Positions 11,771 to 23,700 of a stretch of DNA of 64,000 nucleotides are shown piece after piece. The stretch lies in the NCBI GenBank assembly GCA_035771175.1, contig CM069600.1:10687729-10751728 (forward strand). Reading direction: 5' to 3'. Origin of the DNA: Paratinospora sagittata (taxonomy: Eukaryota; Streptophyta; Magnoliopsida; Ranunculales; Menispermaceae). How positions within the stretch are numbered: position 1 is the first letter of the stretch; each line of letters begins with the position of its first letter. The notes beneath the pieces were generated by a model. That model had not been told where the DNA came from. It did no database searches and saw only the letters and a list, made by a program, of their open reading frames with translations. The position numbers were made by a program, and so were the translations under genes.

Positions 11771-14042
11771 TTTTAAAATCTGGTGGGGAAGTAAAAAATT
11801 CACCGGGAGTTCGATGCGGGGTGCGGCCGCCTAGAACAGTTGGAGGGTACTAATTGAGACACGCTGGAGGTGGTTTAATGAAACAATTTCCCGCGGATAG
11901 CCGCGGGTGGCCTTAAACAACTTATTTCTATTATAAGCTGTTTAAGTGGTTTTAAATTATGGTTGGGGGGGGTCAAAAATTCATCAGGAGTCCGGTGCGG
12001 GTTGCGGCAACCTAGGACAGCTGGGGGGTACTAATTGGGACGAGAGGTGGTTTGATGAAAAATATTTCCCGCGGTGGCCTTAAACAGCTTATAATAGGAA
12101 TAAAGTCCTTTAGTAGTTTTAAAATCTGGTGGGCGAGTCAAAAATTCACTGGGAGTCCGGTGCGGGGTGTGGCCACCTAGGACAGTTTGAGGGCACTCAT
12201 TGGGATGCGCTGGAGGTGGTTTGATGAAAAAATTCCCCGCAGTGGCCTTAAACAACTTATAATAGGAATAAAGGCCTTTAGTAGTCTTAAAATCTGGTGG
12301 GGTGGTAAAAAATTCACCGGGAATCCGATGCGGGGTGCGGCCGCCTAGGACAGCTGGGGGGACACTAATTGGGGACGCGCTAAAGGTGGTTTGATGAAAA
12401 CATTTTCCGCTGATAGCCCGCGGTGACCTTAAATAGCTTATAATAGGAATAAAGGCCTTTAATAGTTTTAAAATTTGGTTTGGGGGGGGGGGGTGGTCAA
12501 ATATTCAGCGGGAGTCTGGTGCGGGGTGTGGCCTCCTAAGACAACTGGGGGGCGCTATTGGGACGCGGTGGAGGTGGTTTGATGAAAAAATTCCCCGCAG
12601 ATATTCTGCGGTGGCCTTAAACAGCTTATAATAGGAAATAAGTTGTTTAAGTAGTTTTAAAATTTGGTGGAGGCGTAAAAAACTCACTAGGAGTCCGGTG
12701 CAGGGTGCGGTCGCCTAGAACAGCTGGGGGGCACTAATTGGGATGCGTTGGAGGTGGTTTGATGAAAAAATTCCCCGCGGATAGCCCGCAGTGGCCTTAA
12801 ACAACTTATTTCTATTATAAGTTATTTAAGTAGTTTTAAAATCTAGTGGGGGGGTAAAAAATTCACCGGGATTCCGATGCGGGTTGTTGCCGCCTAGGAC
12901 AGTTGGGGGCCACTAATTGGGACGTGCTGAAGGTGGTATGATGAAAAAATTTCCCGCGGATAGCCCGCTGTGGCCTTAAACAACTTATTTCTTTTATAAG
13001 TTGTTTAAGTAGTTTTAAAATCTTGTTAGGGGGTCAAAAATTCACCGAGAGTTCGGTGCGGGATGCGACCACCTAGGACAGATGGGGGGCACTAATTAGG
13101 ACGTGTTGGAAGTGGTTTGATGAAAAAATTCCTAGCGGATAGCCCGCAGTAGCCTTAAACAACTTATAATAGATATAAACTGTTTAAGTAGTTTTAAAAT
13201 TTGGTGGGGGGGTCAAAAATTCATCGAGAGTCCGGTGCGGGTTGCGGCCGCTTAGGACAGCTGGGGGGCACTAATTTGGACGCGCTGAAAGTGGTTTGAA
13301 GAAAAAATTCCCAGCAGATAGCCCACGGTGGCCTTAAACAACTTATCATAGATATAAGCTGTTTAAGTAGTTTTAAAATCTAGTAGATGGGTCAAAAATT
13401 CACAGGGAGTCCGGTGCGGGATGCGGCCTCCTAAAACAGTTGAGGGGCACTAATTAGGACGCGTTGGAGGTGGTTTGATGAAAAAATTCTCCGCGGATAG
13501 TCCGCGGTGGCCTTAAATAACTTATAATAGATATAAGCTGTTTAAGTAGTTTTAAAATCTGGTTAGGGGGGTCAAAAATTCACCGGGAGTCCGGTGCGGG
13601 TTGCAACCGCCTAGGACAACTGTGGGGCACTAATTGGGATGCGCTGGAGGTGGTTTGATGAAAACATTCCCCGCGGATAGCCCGTGGTGGCCTTAAACAA
13701 CTTATATTCTATTATAAGCTGTTTAAGTAATTTAAAAATCTGGTGGGAGGGTAAAAAATTTACCAGGAGTCCGGTGCGGGTTGCGGCCGCCTAGGACAGT
13801 TGGGGGGCACGAATTGGGACGCGTTGAAGGTGGTTTGATGAAAGAATTCTCAGCGGATAGCCCGCGATGGCCTTAAACAACTTATAATAGATATAAGCTG
13901 TTTAAGTAGTTTTAAAATCTGGTGGGGGGGTCAAAAATTCACTTAGAGTCCGGTGTGGGGTGCGGCCACCTAGAACAACTGAGGGCACTAATTGGGACGC
14001 GCTGAAGGTGATTTTATGAAAAAATTCCCCGCGGAGGCCTTA
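11771..14042 (+). repeat. Tandem array, ~12.7 units of ~179 bp, inside the MULE
   Basis: Units start with TTTTAAAATCTGG-like sequence at 11771, 11950, 12118, 12285, 12466, 12655, 12834, 13013, 13192, 13371, 13550, about 13730 and 13910. Spacing is exactly 179 bp for units 6-10 and 167-189 bp elsewhere. Each unit has a GC-rich core (GTGCGG..GCCGCCTAGGACAG), a CCGCGG..CCGCGG half and an AT-rich hairpin (AACAACTTAT..ATAAGCTGTT). The last unit is cut at GCGGAGGCCTTA. ORFs read through it on the minus strand (12031-12687) are by-products of the repeat. Confidence 0.9.
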
Positions 14043-14168
14043 AAAATATGAACTTTTTTTTTATCATGACTACCAAAAAAAAAAATCATGTGTGTGCCGC
14101 TCATTCAATGAGCGGCATACCAAAAAAAAAACTCAAATGTATGCTGCCCATTCAGAAGAGGCGGCATT

Positions 14169-14328
14169 GCATTAAAATTTTTTTAAAAAATTTACGTGGA
14201 CAATCTGGGCAACATTTAGACAGCTTGACTGTCCAGCTATCCATATGTTACCTAGATATGAATATAATATATTTTTGTGCCTATTTTGAGATATAAAAAA
14301 AAATCACATCTATTTTTGTCAAAAATCC
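14169..14328 (-). repeat. Right terminal inverted repeat of the MULE
   Basis: Inverted counterpart of 8748-8879. It ends ...GTCAAAAATCC at 14328 and is followed directly by the CTCATTCTA target duplication. Confidence 0.85.
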
Positions 14329-14639
14329 CTCATTCTAAAAGTAATAGAGGGAGAGAAATAATTTAAAATAATATATTGAAGTTACTATAATAGTTACTTA
14401 TTATTATTAGATACACAATACTTTTAAAATAACAGTTATAAGTTTAGCAGAACTAGAGATTGTGCATTTAATGAAATCTTTTGACCACTTTTAAAATAGA
14501 TTATTTATTAATAATGCCCTCTCAAAAATAAAAATTAAAAAAATGCAATTAAAGCCATTTAACTAAATGGATGTTGGAGCCCAATATCACAACTTCACAA
14601 CTAAATTGAAAAAAGAAAAGAGAAAAAACCCCTTCACTT

Positions 14640-14820
14640 TCTAAAAACTCTTGACCTTCACTTGCCCTTCTGTCTCTTTCGTTCTCGCCTGGTGGAAACC
14701 GCGAATTTGAAGCTCTCGCCGCTGCAATCCTCTCCGGCGAGGGTAAGGTTTCTCGCCGTCACCGTCGCCGTCTCAACGCAACAACTTCTCTCTCTCTCTC
14801 GGTCTCGCCTCTGATCTAGG
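14640..14820 (+). promoter_or_regulatory. Probable 5' UTR exon / promoter-proximal region of the GTE gene
   Basis: A GC- and CT-richer island (TCTCTCTCTCTCTCGGTC near 14785; Y-patch-like) lies between AT-rich flanks. It contains potential donors such as GAGGGTAAGG near 14738. The first coding ATG is 2.7 kb downstream, directly after an acceptor (GGCAG|ATG at 17455). A non-coding first exon here is therefore the simplest reading, but no transcript evidence is available. Confidence 0.4.
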
Positions 14821-14890
14821 TCAGTTTTCAACACTTTTTTCTTAATTATTTCTTTTAAACTCTTTTCTCTAATCCTCTCCCAATCTCTAA

Positions 14891-15115
14891 GGGTCTGTTT
14901 GGTATAGAATTTAAATACAGTTTTTTTTTTTTTTATTGTCTTGTTTTTGAAACAAAGATTTCACGAAGACTTGCTTGGTTAAGTTGTTTTTGAAAACAGT
15001 TTTTAAATGCATCTTCAAGATTCGTGAAGAAGACAAGAAAACAACTTTTCCTTATTTTGTTGTTTAAAACGTATGTTTTGAAAAACTGTTTTTAAATGCT
15101 GAACCAAACAGGCTC
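14891..15115. mobile_element. PIF/Harbinger-like MITE, 225 bp
   Basis: Ends GGGTCTGTTTGG (left) and CCAAACAGGCTC (right) are inverted repeats, flanked by TAA on each side (14888-14890 and 15116-15118), the trinucleotide target typical of PIF/Harbinger. It lies in the presumed long first intron of the GTE gene. It shares internal AAAACAGTTTTTAAA-like text with the MITE at 32481. Confidence 0.7.
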
Positions 15116-17347
15116 TAATTCTCTGCTTCGTTTTTTGGTTTGCGAATGGATTGAATGTTGGTTTTCGTACGTAATGTCGCATTTCGACAGACTTCGGCAA
15201 ATTTTTGTTTTTTGTAACTTCAAAAAGTGATTTTTTGGCAATTTTTTCGATTTTCTCCGAATTTCTGCTGTTCCTTTTTAACATTTACTCTGCACATCGG
15301 TACCGTGAAAAACCGTAAAAATTTCCCCGAATTTTGTGGATTTTTATACTCTTCAATACATAAATGTTTATGATAATTCAAATTTTGGTCCAAACTTGAA
15401 ACTGTAGTATGTGTGTTTTGATGATCTTCCTCGCCAATTGCTTGACAAATTAGGAGGGAGGGAGACTTGTTATAACTCTCATATAATGAAAAATGAGTTG
15501 CATTTCTTTTTGTTGATGTTTTTGTCATTAGAGTTGTCAAAGGAGGAGATTGTAGATTCTTGTGATTGATGATTTCCAATGAATTTGTGTAACTTGACGA
15601 ACGTTCAATATAGAAGATGGTGATGAAAAGCTAGAACCAGTTGAGATTGAAGGACTTTAGATAGACTGAAAGAGTTAGGAACTTAGGACTGATCAACGAG
15701 TTTGGTGAATTTGATATTCTAAAAGTGAAGAAAGTTAGGATTATTGATCAATGAGAATGCAAAATTAATTTTTTTTGAAACTCCCAAGTTTGGAGAGCTT
15801 CAATTACCAAAGGGGAAACTCATATACTTGGTACGTGCCAGTGATAGATGTCCCAACTTGCAATGGAAGAAGGAATTTTGTTTTATTGTCTTCCAAATTT
15901 TAATTGAGTTGAGGTGGTATCAGACTTTGCTAGGGATTGAATAATGTATAGAAAATAAAATGATCCAATGTTCCTTTGGTTTCCTTGCAAAGGTCCCATT
16001 AATTAGGTGCAAGTCACGACCAATCTCTAATCATTACAAAATGGCCAACTATTGAAAACCTTTTAGGATTTCCATTCTCAAAAATAATATGAAAAACATT
16101 ACTATTTGAAGAAGAAGAAACACTTCAAATGAAATTCTTAAACTGTTAAACAATGGGTTAATTTCATGAAGCTCCCTGTAGGTTTTAGTGATTATCAAGG
16201 AGACTCCCTCTAGTTTGAAAAACATTATTAATCTTCCTTGTAAAAAAAGTTTGGGATATAAAATTTCCCTATCTTCTTAATGGTTGTTATTGAATTGATC
16301 GAAAAACAATAACAAGGCAATGCAAAACTAGTATAACCAATTTCATTCTTGTGGAGATAGATAATTTCAAAAACATCCCTTTAGATTTCAATAAGTATCT
16401 AAAACCTCCATTGAGATTGAAGTTTTAACAATCATCAAAAACACCCCCCAAAATATAGGCAATTTCACCTGGGATAACCCCCTCCTTAAGAATTGTACAT
16501 ATCTTGGTAAAAAACCATAAAAAATTTAAAAACTCATAATTTCTTTGTTACTTACTTTTATAATTTGAATTCAAAGAAGATATGAGAGGAAGAATGATGA
16601 TTGACTCGAAACTTTGGTTTGAACTTGTAAGAAGGAAAAAGAAAAAGATGGAGAAAATTAGGAGGTAATGAATGAATAAGATTGTTTTGGGAGAAAAAAG
16701 ATGGGTTTTGGAGTTGGTGTGAGAGGAGGAATAGAGGTTTAGGAATGGTGAGGAAAGAGGAGAAATGGGATAAAGTGGGTGAGTGCATTTAAGTGAACTA
16801 TCTTTTTTTGTTGTCCTATTGAGGTGGATAAGTTGAGATTGATAGTAGATAATTTTAGCATTAGATTAGAAAGGATATAGCTGTAATTTTGTAATTTTGT
16901 GCACCTTAGTCAACCCATTGTTACTAATTGAAGTTTTTACATGTATCATTGTGGTTCCGAGGGGAAAGGATGGGGTGTTAAACCTCCTACGTCAAAAAAA
17001 AAAAAAAAAATGGAGATTTTCTTCCTTATTTTGGATGAAAACTTATAGATAGAAGGTAAAGAAAGGAGAGGAAGAAAAAGAAAGAGAAAAGAAGTGAAAA
17101 TTTTGAAAGTGTAAGTGTATGTAGTTGAGGTTCTTGTTTGAAAATGACTGAAGTACTGTTTAGAAATCTTTGACACAGATCTTAGTATTTCATTGCACCA
17201 GTTGCAGCTGATTTTCATAGAAAATACGGAGTCTTGTCACATAACATTCCTGTGATTACTTTTTGTAGTTTCTCTAGATTGTGTTTCTTGTTATTTTTCT
17301 TTTGCAATTGCTTTGTGTTCTTTAGTTACTTTTATTTCTGATTTTAT

Positions 17348-17382
<35 letters not shown>

Positions 17383-17455
17383 ATTTTTTTTGTGGACTTT
17401 TCTATTGAGAATGAAGTAATGAAAATGCTTATATTGTTGAAGTAACTTTTGGCAG
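15116..17455 (+). other. Presumed first intron of GTE, rest
   Basis: Non-coding AT-rich sequence with a (TA)n(TG)n microsatellite at about 17346-17381, ending in the acceptor TTTTGGCAG at 17447-17455. Short ORFs on the minus strand at 15015-17218 are low-complexity Phe/Ser-rich and show no domain. Nothing else is recognised. Confidence 0.5.
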
Positions 17456-17685
17456 ATGGAACCAGTTGATGCGCCAATCCCAGATACAGGTCCTTCAAAT
17501 GGGAATTTTCTGGGGATTGGTCATTTAGGATGTGGGAAGAACGAAGATGAGGCCGGAGAAGTGGAGAGGTTTACGAATTGTGTGGATGAAATGGTTGCAA
17601 AAGTTGATGAGGTGAAATCTCGACGAAATTACATGCTACTCCTACTAGATATAATTTTGCGTTTGGCCTTTACCCTTGACCAAAT

Positions 17686-17753
<68 letters not shown>

Positions 17754-20700
17754 CGTATATATGTATATTAATATTTTTGGATTGAAAACAAGAGTAGATA
17801 CATATAAACACACTAAATCTGCTACTCACTTCACAAAAAAGCGTACCTCCAAATATAAATCTTGGTTGTAATATTAAGGTTATGTTATTGGATTATTATT
17901 CGCCTGAATCTAGGAAAATAAGAATTTAATGGAAATTAATGGCTTTGTTTGTTCAGACTGATCTTGAGTTGTCTCTCAAGTGATGCTTTGGCAACTGCAA
18001 ACAGTTTTGCAATCTGCCTTCATACCTACTTGGAATGGGTGCTGTAAATATCCCAAGTTATTTTTTTGTTTCTAATTTACCTTTTGCTGTCATCTGTTAT
18101 TTACCGACATATACTTGCATATTTACTGCTCCCAATCAAGATGTGAGTGAGGCTAAGCTGCAATAGTGTTTGTAGCACTCGTCCGGTCATACAGCCATGG
18201 GCAGGTTGGCTTTATGTTTTAGTTTTAGATTTTATCTGATGGCAGACTAACTTCTAATCTAGGGGGCTGCCTTGAACTTCATAAGGGGGATGAATTATAT
18301 TTTTAATTTTTATTTGCAGCTTGAGCAGAGGGTCAATGAAGTGACACAGTTCTACTCATCTCTTAGTAAAAAGCAACCCGGCAATTCTAAAGGTGGTTCA
18401 TTTATGAAGGAAAAAGAGAAGGAAAAGCAAATTTTTAGCATAAAAAAGCAGCAGCAAGATGCAGCAAAGAGGGAAGCAGCTAGTGCGAAGAGACAACAAG
18501 AGCTCATGCGCCAGTTTGCCACAATTTTCCGTCAGGAAATTGCCAACTCTTGGACTTCTTTTGATTATTATGTATATTTTTCTCTTTTTATGTACTTTTC
18601 ATGCTTAAAATGCTTTGACATATCATCCTTTTTCTTGTGATTTTTTAAAGATAATTCATTATGTGTGTTTCTAGAGGCCACGAAGCTTCTCTAAAGTTAA
18701 ATTCTTTTAATCTCAAATTTTTTGGTTTTGATGCATTTCCATTAGGTCAAGTACAAATCTTTTTAAAGTCATCTGGTTGGAAAAAATCTTTGATAGGAGG
18801 TATATGTTAATATAGATTAAACTGATAAGATAGGATTTCATGTTGCTGAACCATGTTATGATTGGAAGATGGCAATGAATCTCTTCCTGTAGATTCAAAT
18901 AACTTTATCATGACATTTTTTTGTGCATTTGTTTAACAGATTACAGCACACAAGTGGTCTTGGCCTTTCATTCACCCTGTTGATGTTGAAGGTCTTGGTT
19001 TGCATGATTATCATCAGGTAGAATGTCTATCTTATAAATCTGAAGCTCCTCCTGTTACGAATAGAGTTCTACTGTTTTTCCTGACCCCATGGATTCTCTC
19101 TTTTTTCGCCATTGAAACGATATAAAGTATATGTAGACACTAGACAGTATACCAACGAGTGGTTGGCTCATTGGGAGTGGGTTGAGTCCCAAGGTCGTCC
19201 CTGTATAGAAGTTCCAGAGTTCGATTCTTGGAGGTGCCCTCATTGGGAGAGGTCTACCATTTCGCTCCCGCCTCGAATGAGGACTAGTCCCATACCCAAA
19301 TGGTGTGGGGATACCCCATGGGAAACCAAAAATAAGTCCTAATTTTTGTAACAATATTTTGTATTTTCAAATATATATGAGGATGGAGAAGGGTTGTATT
19401 GTTATGTAAAATAATTTGAAATCCTAACATGGCCAAGTTTGTTTATGTCATCTAGTGGTTCATTAAACACAATATATTATAACTTACGACAAGATAAAGT
19501 TCAATGATATTACAGGATTCATGTTGCTAACTCTGGTAATCAGTGTAAGGCATAGATGATGATCATTTCCATGATCGTGATCATGAAAGTGTTTCTATGG
19601 TCACCAATTTCATGACATGTGTGCGTGTCTAACTGGTAGTCAATACAAGGCAAACATGATGATCATATTCCATGATCGTGATCGTGATCATGATAGTGTT
19701 TTTACTGGTCATTATGTTCACGATATGTGCTAATCTAACACTTCAATGATGCTAATTAATTAAATTGTGTTGTGTTTTTAGTTGTGAATTCCAAAGTATA
19801 GTGTGTTTTGTTTGAGTTTTTGATTATTAGATGTGGTTTGTATAATTTGGAACTTCGTCAATCAAATATATTGTTGTTGGGTTGATTCGAGAGATACAGA
19901 TTTAAGTTGGTGAAGCATGACTGGTTAAAAGGATACCGGATCCAGTTTATGAAGCATTTAGATAGATTTAAATTGAAGTGTGTTTATGTTAAATTGATTC
20001 TCATTCTTATGGAAGTATCTCTGAAAAGTTCAAGCTGTGTTCAAGAAGTTGCTCTTTCAAGAACATTTTGATTGACCTTCATAGATGGAAAAATAAGTAA
20101 CTAATTGAAGGTAATAGAAGTAGGTACCAAAGCCTTGCTCTTAGATATGTGGAATGGAGACAAATCTATGCTTTTGAAAGGCTCAAGGTTGTCAAGTGCT
20201 GCGTGGTGATCTAAAGAACTATTAGAGGATTTTGTTTTTTGCTGTGGTCTGGTGCATTTGGAAAGAGAAATTCCCAAATTTTTGATAATAGTGTAAATAG
20301 TTTTGAATGTGTATGGGAAAACTCAGTGTACTGTTTTTCTCCTTTGACCAGTTCATGTAATCTGTCCAGAAGTTATAGTCTCAGTGAATGGTGTAGGAAC
20401 TGGCAGGCTATACTAGAAACTATGTAATCTTGTATTAGGTTTGAAAATTTTGTGTACCCTGTTTTCAGTTGATAACTCATCATCTGAAAACACCCATAAG
20501 CTGTACCCACAGTCATCTTATTTATAATGCAAACTATGTTTCCTGTCAAAAAAAAAAAAAGCTCAAGGTTGTCTCATTGGTTATAAAGAAGTTAAAAGAA
20601 GAGTTGAAGTTGAAAAATTAACAAACAATCCCTAAAAATTGGTTATAGATTGAGTTAAATTGTTTTCTAATATATCTTACGATACAATTTGAATCCTACG

Positions 20701-23700
20701 ATTCAACAAAAAATCTTACGATTTTTGGGATTTTGCAATTTTTTCAAAAAATTGAATTGTAGTAAGTGTGATTCGACTTGAATTGTACGACTATAATTCA
20801 AGTCGAAAATCGCAATGATTTGATAACTATGGATTTACGAGTCTCTTCATCCTGTCTACTTTTGAAATCTGTATCCCAAGCCCCTTTCTATCTGCAAGCT
20901 GCTCTAGTCTGGTTTTTCTATGTGCCAGGTGGTACTGTTGAGCTGTGCATCACATTCTACCTAACCAGCCACTGTTTCATAACGATGCTGAGTTAGCATT
21001 GGTTTTGAATGTGATGCAGGGACGCATGAAACACGTGCATAACGTGTTTAGCATGCCTTTTATTTTTATTATGTTTTCTATTTTCGTTTCATGTCTTTGT
21101 TAGTGGGCCCACGTTAGGTGGTTTAAACCCACATAGTTAAGTAGTTGGAAGTTGTGTCAGTTTAGGACTCTATTTGACAGGTTGTTATAAATAAGGCCTT
21201 TTGCCATTAGGAGAAGGGATCTGATATTTTTCTGAAGAATTCGAATCAATAGACTTATTTTGGTTATCTTTGTGTATTTTCGTTCTTGCTTCTGCGACGA
21301 ATTTACATCAGAATGTGTCTAGGTCCCTGGTTGTTTGGTGCTCTACTGGATTATTTATTCCAGTTTGCTTTGGGGTTTAATGCAGTTTTTGGAATTGGCA
21401 TCCATTCTTTTCGCATTCAATATTTTTGAAAAATTCTCCTTTCTGCTGTGGTTTTATTTATAGGTGGTTATCATTGGCCAACATCATTGAATAATTTTCA
21501 ATTGGTGTGTATTAGGTAATTGAGAAGCCCATGGATCTCAATAGAGTAAAGAATCAAATGGAAGCAAAGGATGGTGCAGGATATAAGAATATACGAGACA
21601 TATATGCTGATGTTAGGTTGGTTTTCAAGAATGCCATGATATATAATGAAGAGAGAAGTGATGTTCATGTTATGGCCAAAACATTGTTGGATAAATTTGA
21701 AGAAAAGTGGCTACAACTCTTGCCTAGAGTTGTTGAGGAGGTAAATTTAGTTGCCAACTTTTGTGTATTAATATGTCTTATAGTTGCTTTATTGACTAAA
21801 TTTCCTTGTGCTAATTCATGACTTTAGAATTCATGTGCTAATACCCAGAGACCTAACTGCTTGTAGGAAGCAAGAAGAAAGGAAGAGGAAGCGGAGGCAC
21901 AGTTGAATATGCAGCTAGCTCAGGAGGCTGCCAATGCAAAGATGGCTAGGGATGTAAATAATGAAGTATGTCAGTGAATTTCTATAAATTTTTTTATGTG
22001 AAGCAATAGTCTCTATGAAAATTAGCTTCTTAGCATTGCAAATGGATTTTGACATTTATTAAAATATGCAACCAGACCTCGCAAGGTTCCCTTGGTCATA
22101 GCATGTGGACTGCCATAAATTCTCTCTTCTACCTTTATGGAATGAAAATTTACTGAGTTTCTTTAAGTTCTGTTGAAGTTCTCTGATTTTAATCATTGAA
22201 TTACAAATTGAATGTAGTGTCAAATTTCTCTGAGTTTTTCATAGCAGAATTCAATGTAAATTAAAAACCCCAATCTAAGTTAGGAAAAAACTGAATTAAT
22301 TTTCACAGTGAAAATCTAAAATCAAAGCTCAATTTCATGTAAAAGTTAAAACAGTAGAAATTAATGAGTCACTAGAGGAAAAAGAAGAAAAAAAAAGGTA
22401 TAAAGGACTCCCATACTGACCTGAAATAAAAAAATTAAATGTTAGGAAATTAATATATGGTAATCATCTCATAATTCTCTGATGTATACTAAATATATTA
22501 TTTGAGTTCTGTAAGTTTCCAATTTACCATTAAATTAAAAGTTATGAAATAAAATAAGTTGAACACAGCAGTATATACTTGAAGCATTATTAAGAGTATG
22601 AAGCGTACTCTAAAATCTAAATTAATACATTTTAAAGTTACTTGCTCCAAATGTATAATTATATACTACTTGTTCTAGCATTTTGTATTGTATATTGATC
22701 TTTTTCACATTTAGGTAAAAATTTTCTGAATTTCTCTTACATGACAATTTTTTTATAAAAACTATCCATGTTGAAATTGAATTGATTTGTAGAAATTGAA
22801 TTGAACTTCTACAAATCAATTCATCATCTTAAGTTTAGGGTGATAATGAATTTTCAACCTTTGTCTATCTTAATTCATGAATATTCCCACCCTGTTTGCT
22901 TCTCTCATTGTTGATCCGTTGAAATTTTTATGTTTGGGTATCTTTCCTTCCCCCACCTCCAAAGAAAAAGGGAAAGAAAAAGAAAAAAAGAAAAGAAAAG
23001 AAAAGGCTGTTAGCTTATATGAGGAATGATCCATGATATGCACTCTGTTTCCTTTTCAGCTTTTTGACATCCACATGCATTTGGATGAACTCAGAGACAT
23101 GGTGATTCAAAAGTGCAGGTTCGTTCTCTAACACAAATATGTGGAGTTTCTTTTAAATTGCATCTAATCTTTTTCTACAGAAGGTTACTGGTTGCACATT
23201 AATATTTTGTATTTCCAGGCCTTTTCAGATTGGATATGATGGTGTTACAGTTAATACTTCACTGTATTAGTAGTTAAGTTTGTTCATAACTTGATCAAAA
23301 TGCCACAAAAATGGTCATTTTGGGGATGTTCTGCATATGTTTTAGATTGAGATTGTGTATGACTTTCTTGTTGATGCTTTTAAATCTGAAATGATATGAA
23401 ATCAACTATCATGGAAATTCAAATCAGCTTTTACTTTGAATATCATTATAAATAAAATAACCCTTTTGTATTTGTTCTCCTCAGAATGTTACCAATATTC
23501 CACATAATTTTTGAGTGAAATCCACATATTCTTCACCAGTGTCCTAAGCTGTTCCAAGAGGAAGTCTTGAAACCCTTGTCCCTTAACAAATTACAATTGT
23601 GCATGAAAGGCTACTGATATTGATTTAAAGATCAGTCAATATATGTTTCATTCTGTGTATTTCACCTAGTTGAATGTAAGATCATCTCAAAGGTGTTGTC

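Larger units (their letters stand above)
8748..14328 (+). mobile_element. Mutator-like element (MULE), 5.58 kb, with PMD remnant
   Basis: Long terminal inverted repeats (8748-8879 and 14169-14328) bound the element. It is flanked by CTCATTCCA (8739-8747) and CTCATTCTA (14329-14337), a 9-bp target duplication with one mismatch, the size expected of Mutator elements. Inside, in order, are a MuDR N-terminal ORF (10057-10314), a plant mobile domain remnant (10567-11560) and a long tandem repeat array (11771-14042). I see no DDE transposase core, so it is probably non-autonomous or decayed. Short GCCGCCTCTT-type segments near 8918 and 14150 occur in opposite orientation just inside the TIRs. Confidence 0.8.

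Noticed and set aside
12031..12687. Minus-strand ORFs with Pro/His-rich repeats
   Set aside because: They read through the tandem repeat and repeat with it. No domain and no gene structure.
11771..14042. Regularly spaced repeats might be a CRISPR array
   Set aside because: The whole ~179-bp unit is repeated, with no unique spacers between short repeats, and the setting is a plant transposon.
16558..17218. Phe/Ser-rich minus-strand ORFs
   Set aside because: Low-complexity translations of purine-rich intron DNA. No start context, domain or splice support.
19055..19354. ORFs of 76-99 aa on both strands
   Set aside because: They lie in a SINE within a GTE intron and have no domain.
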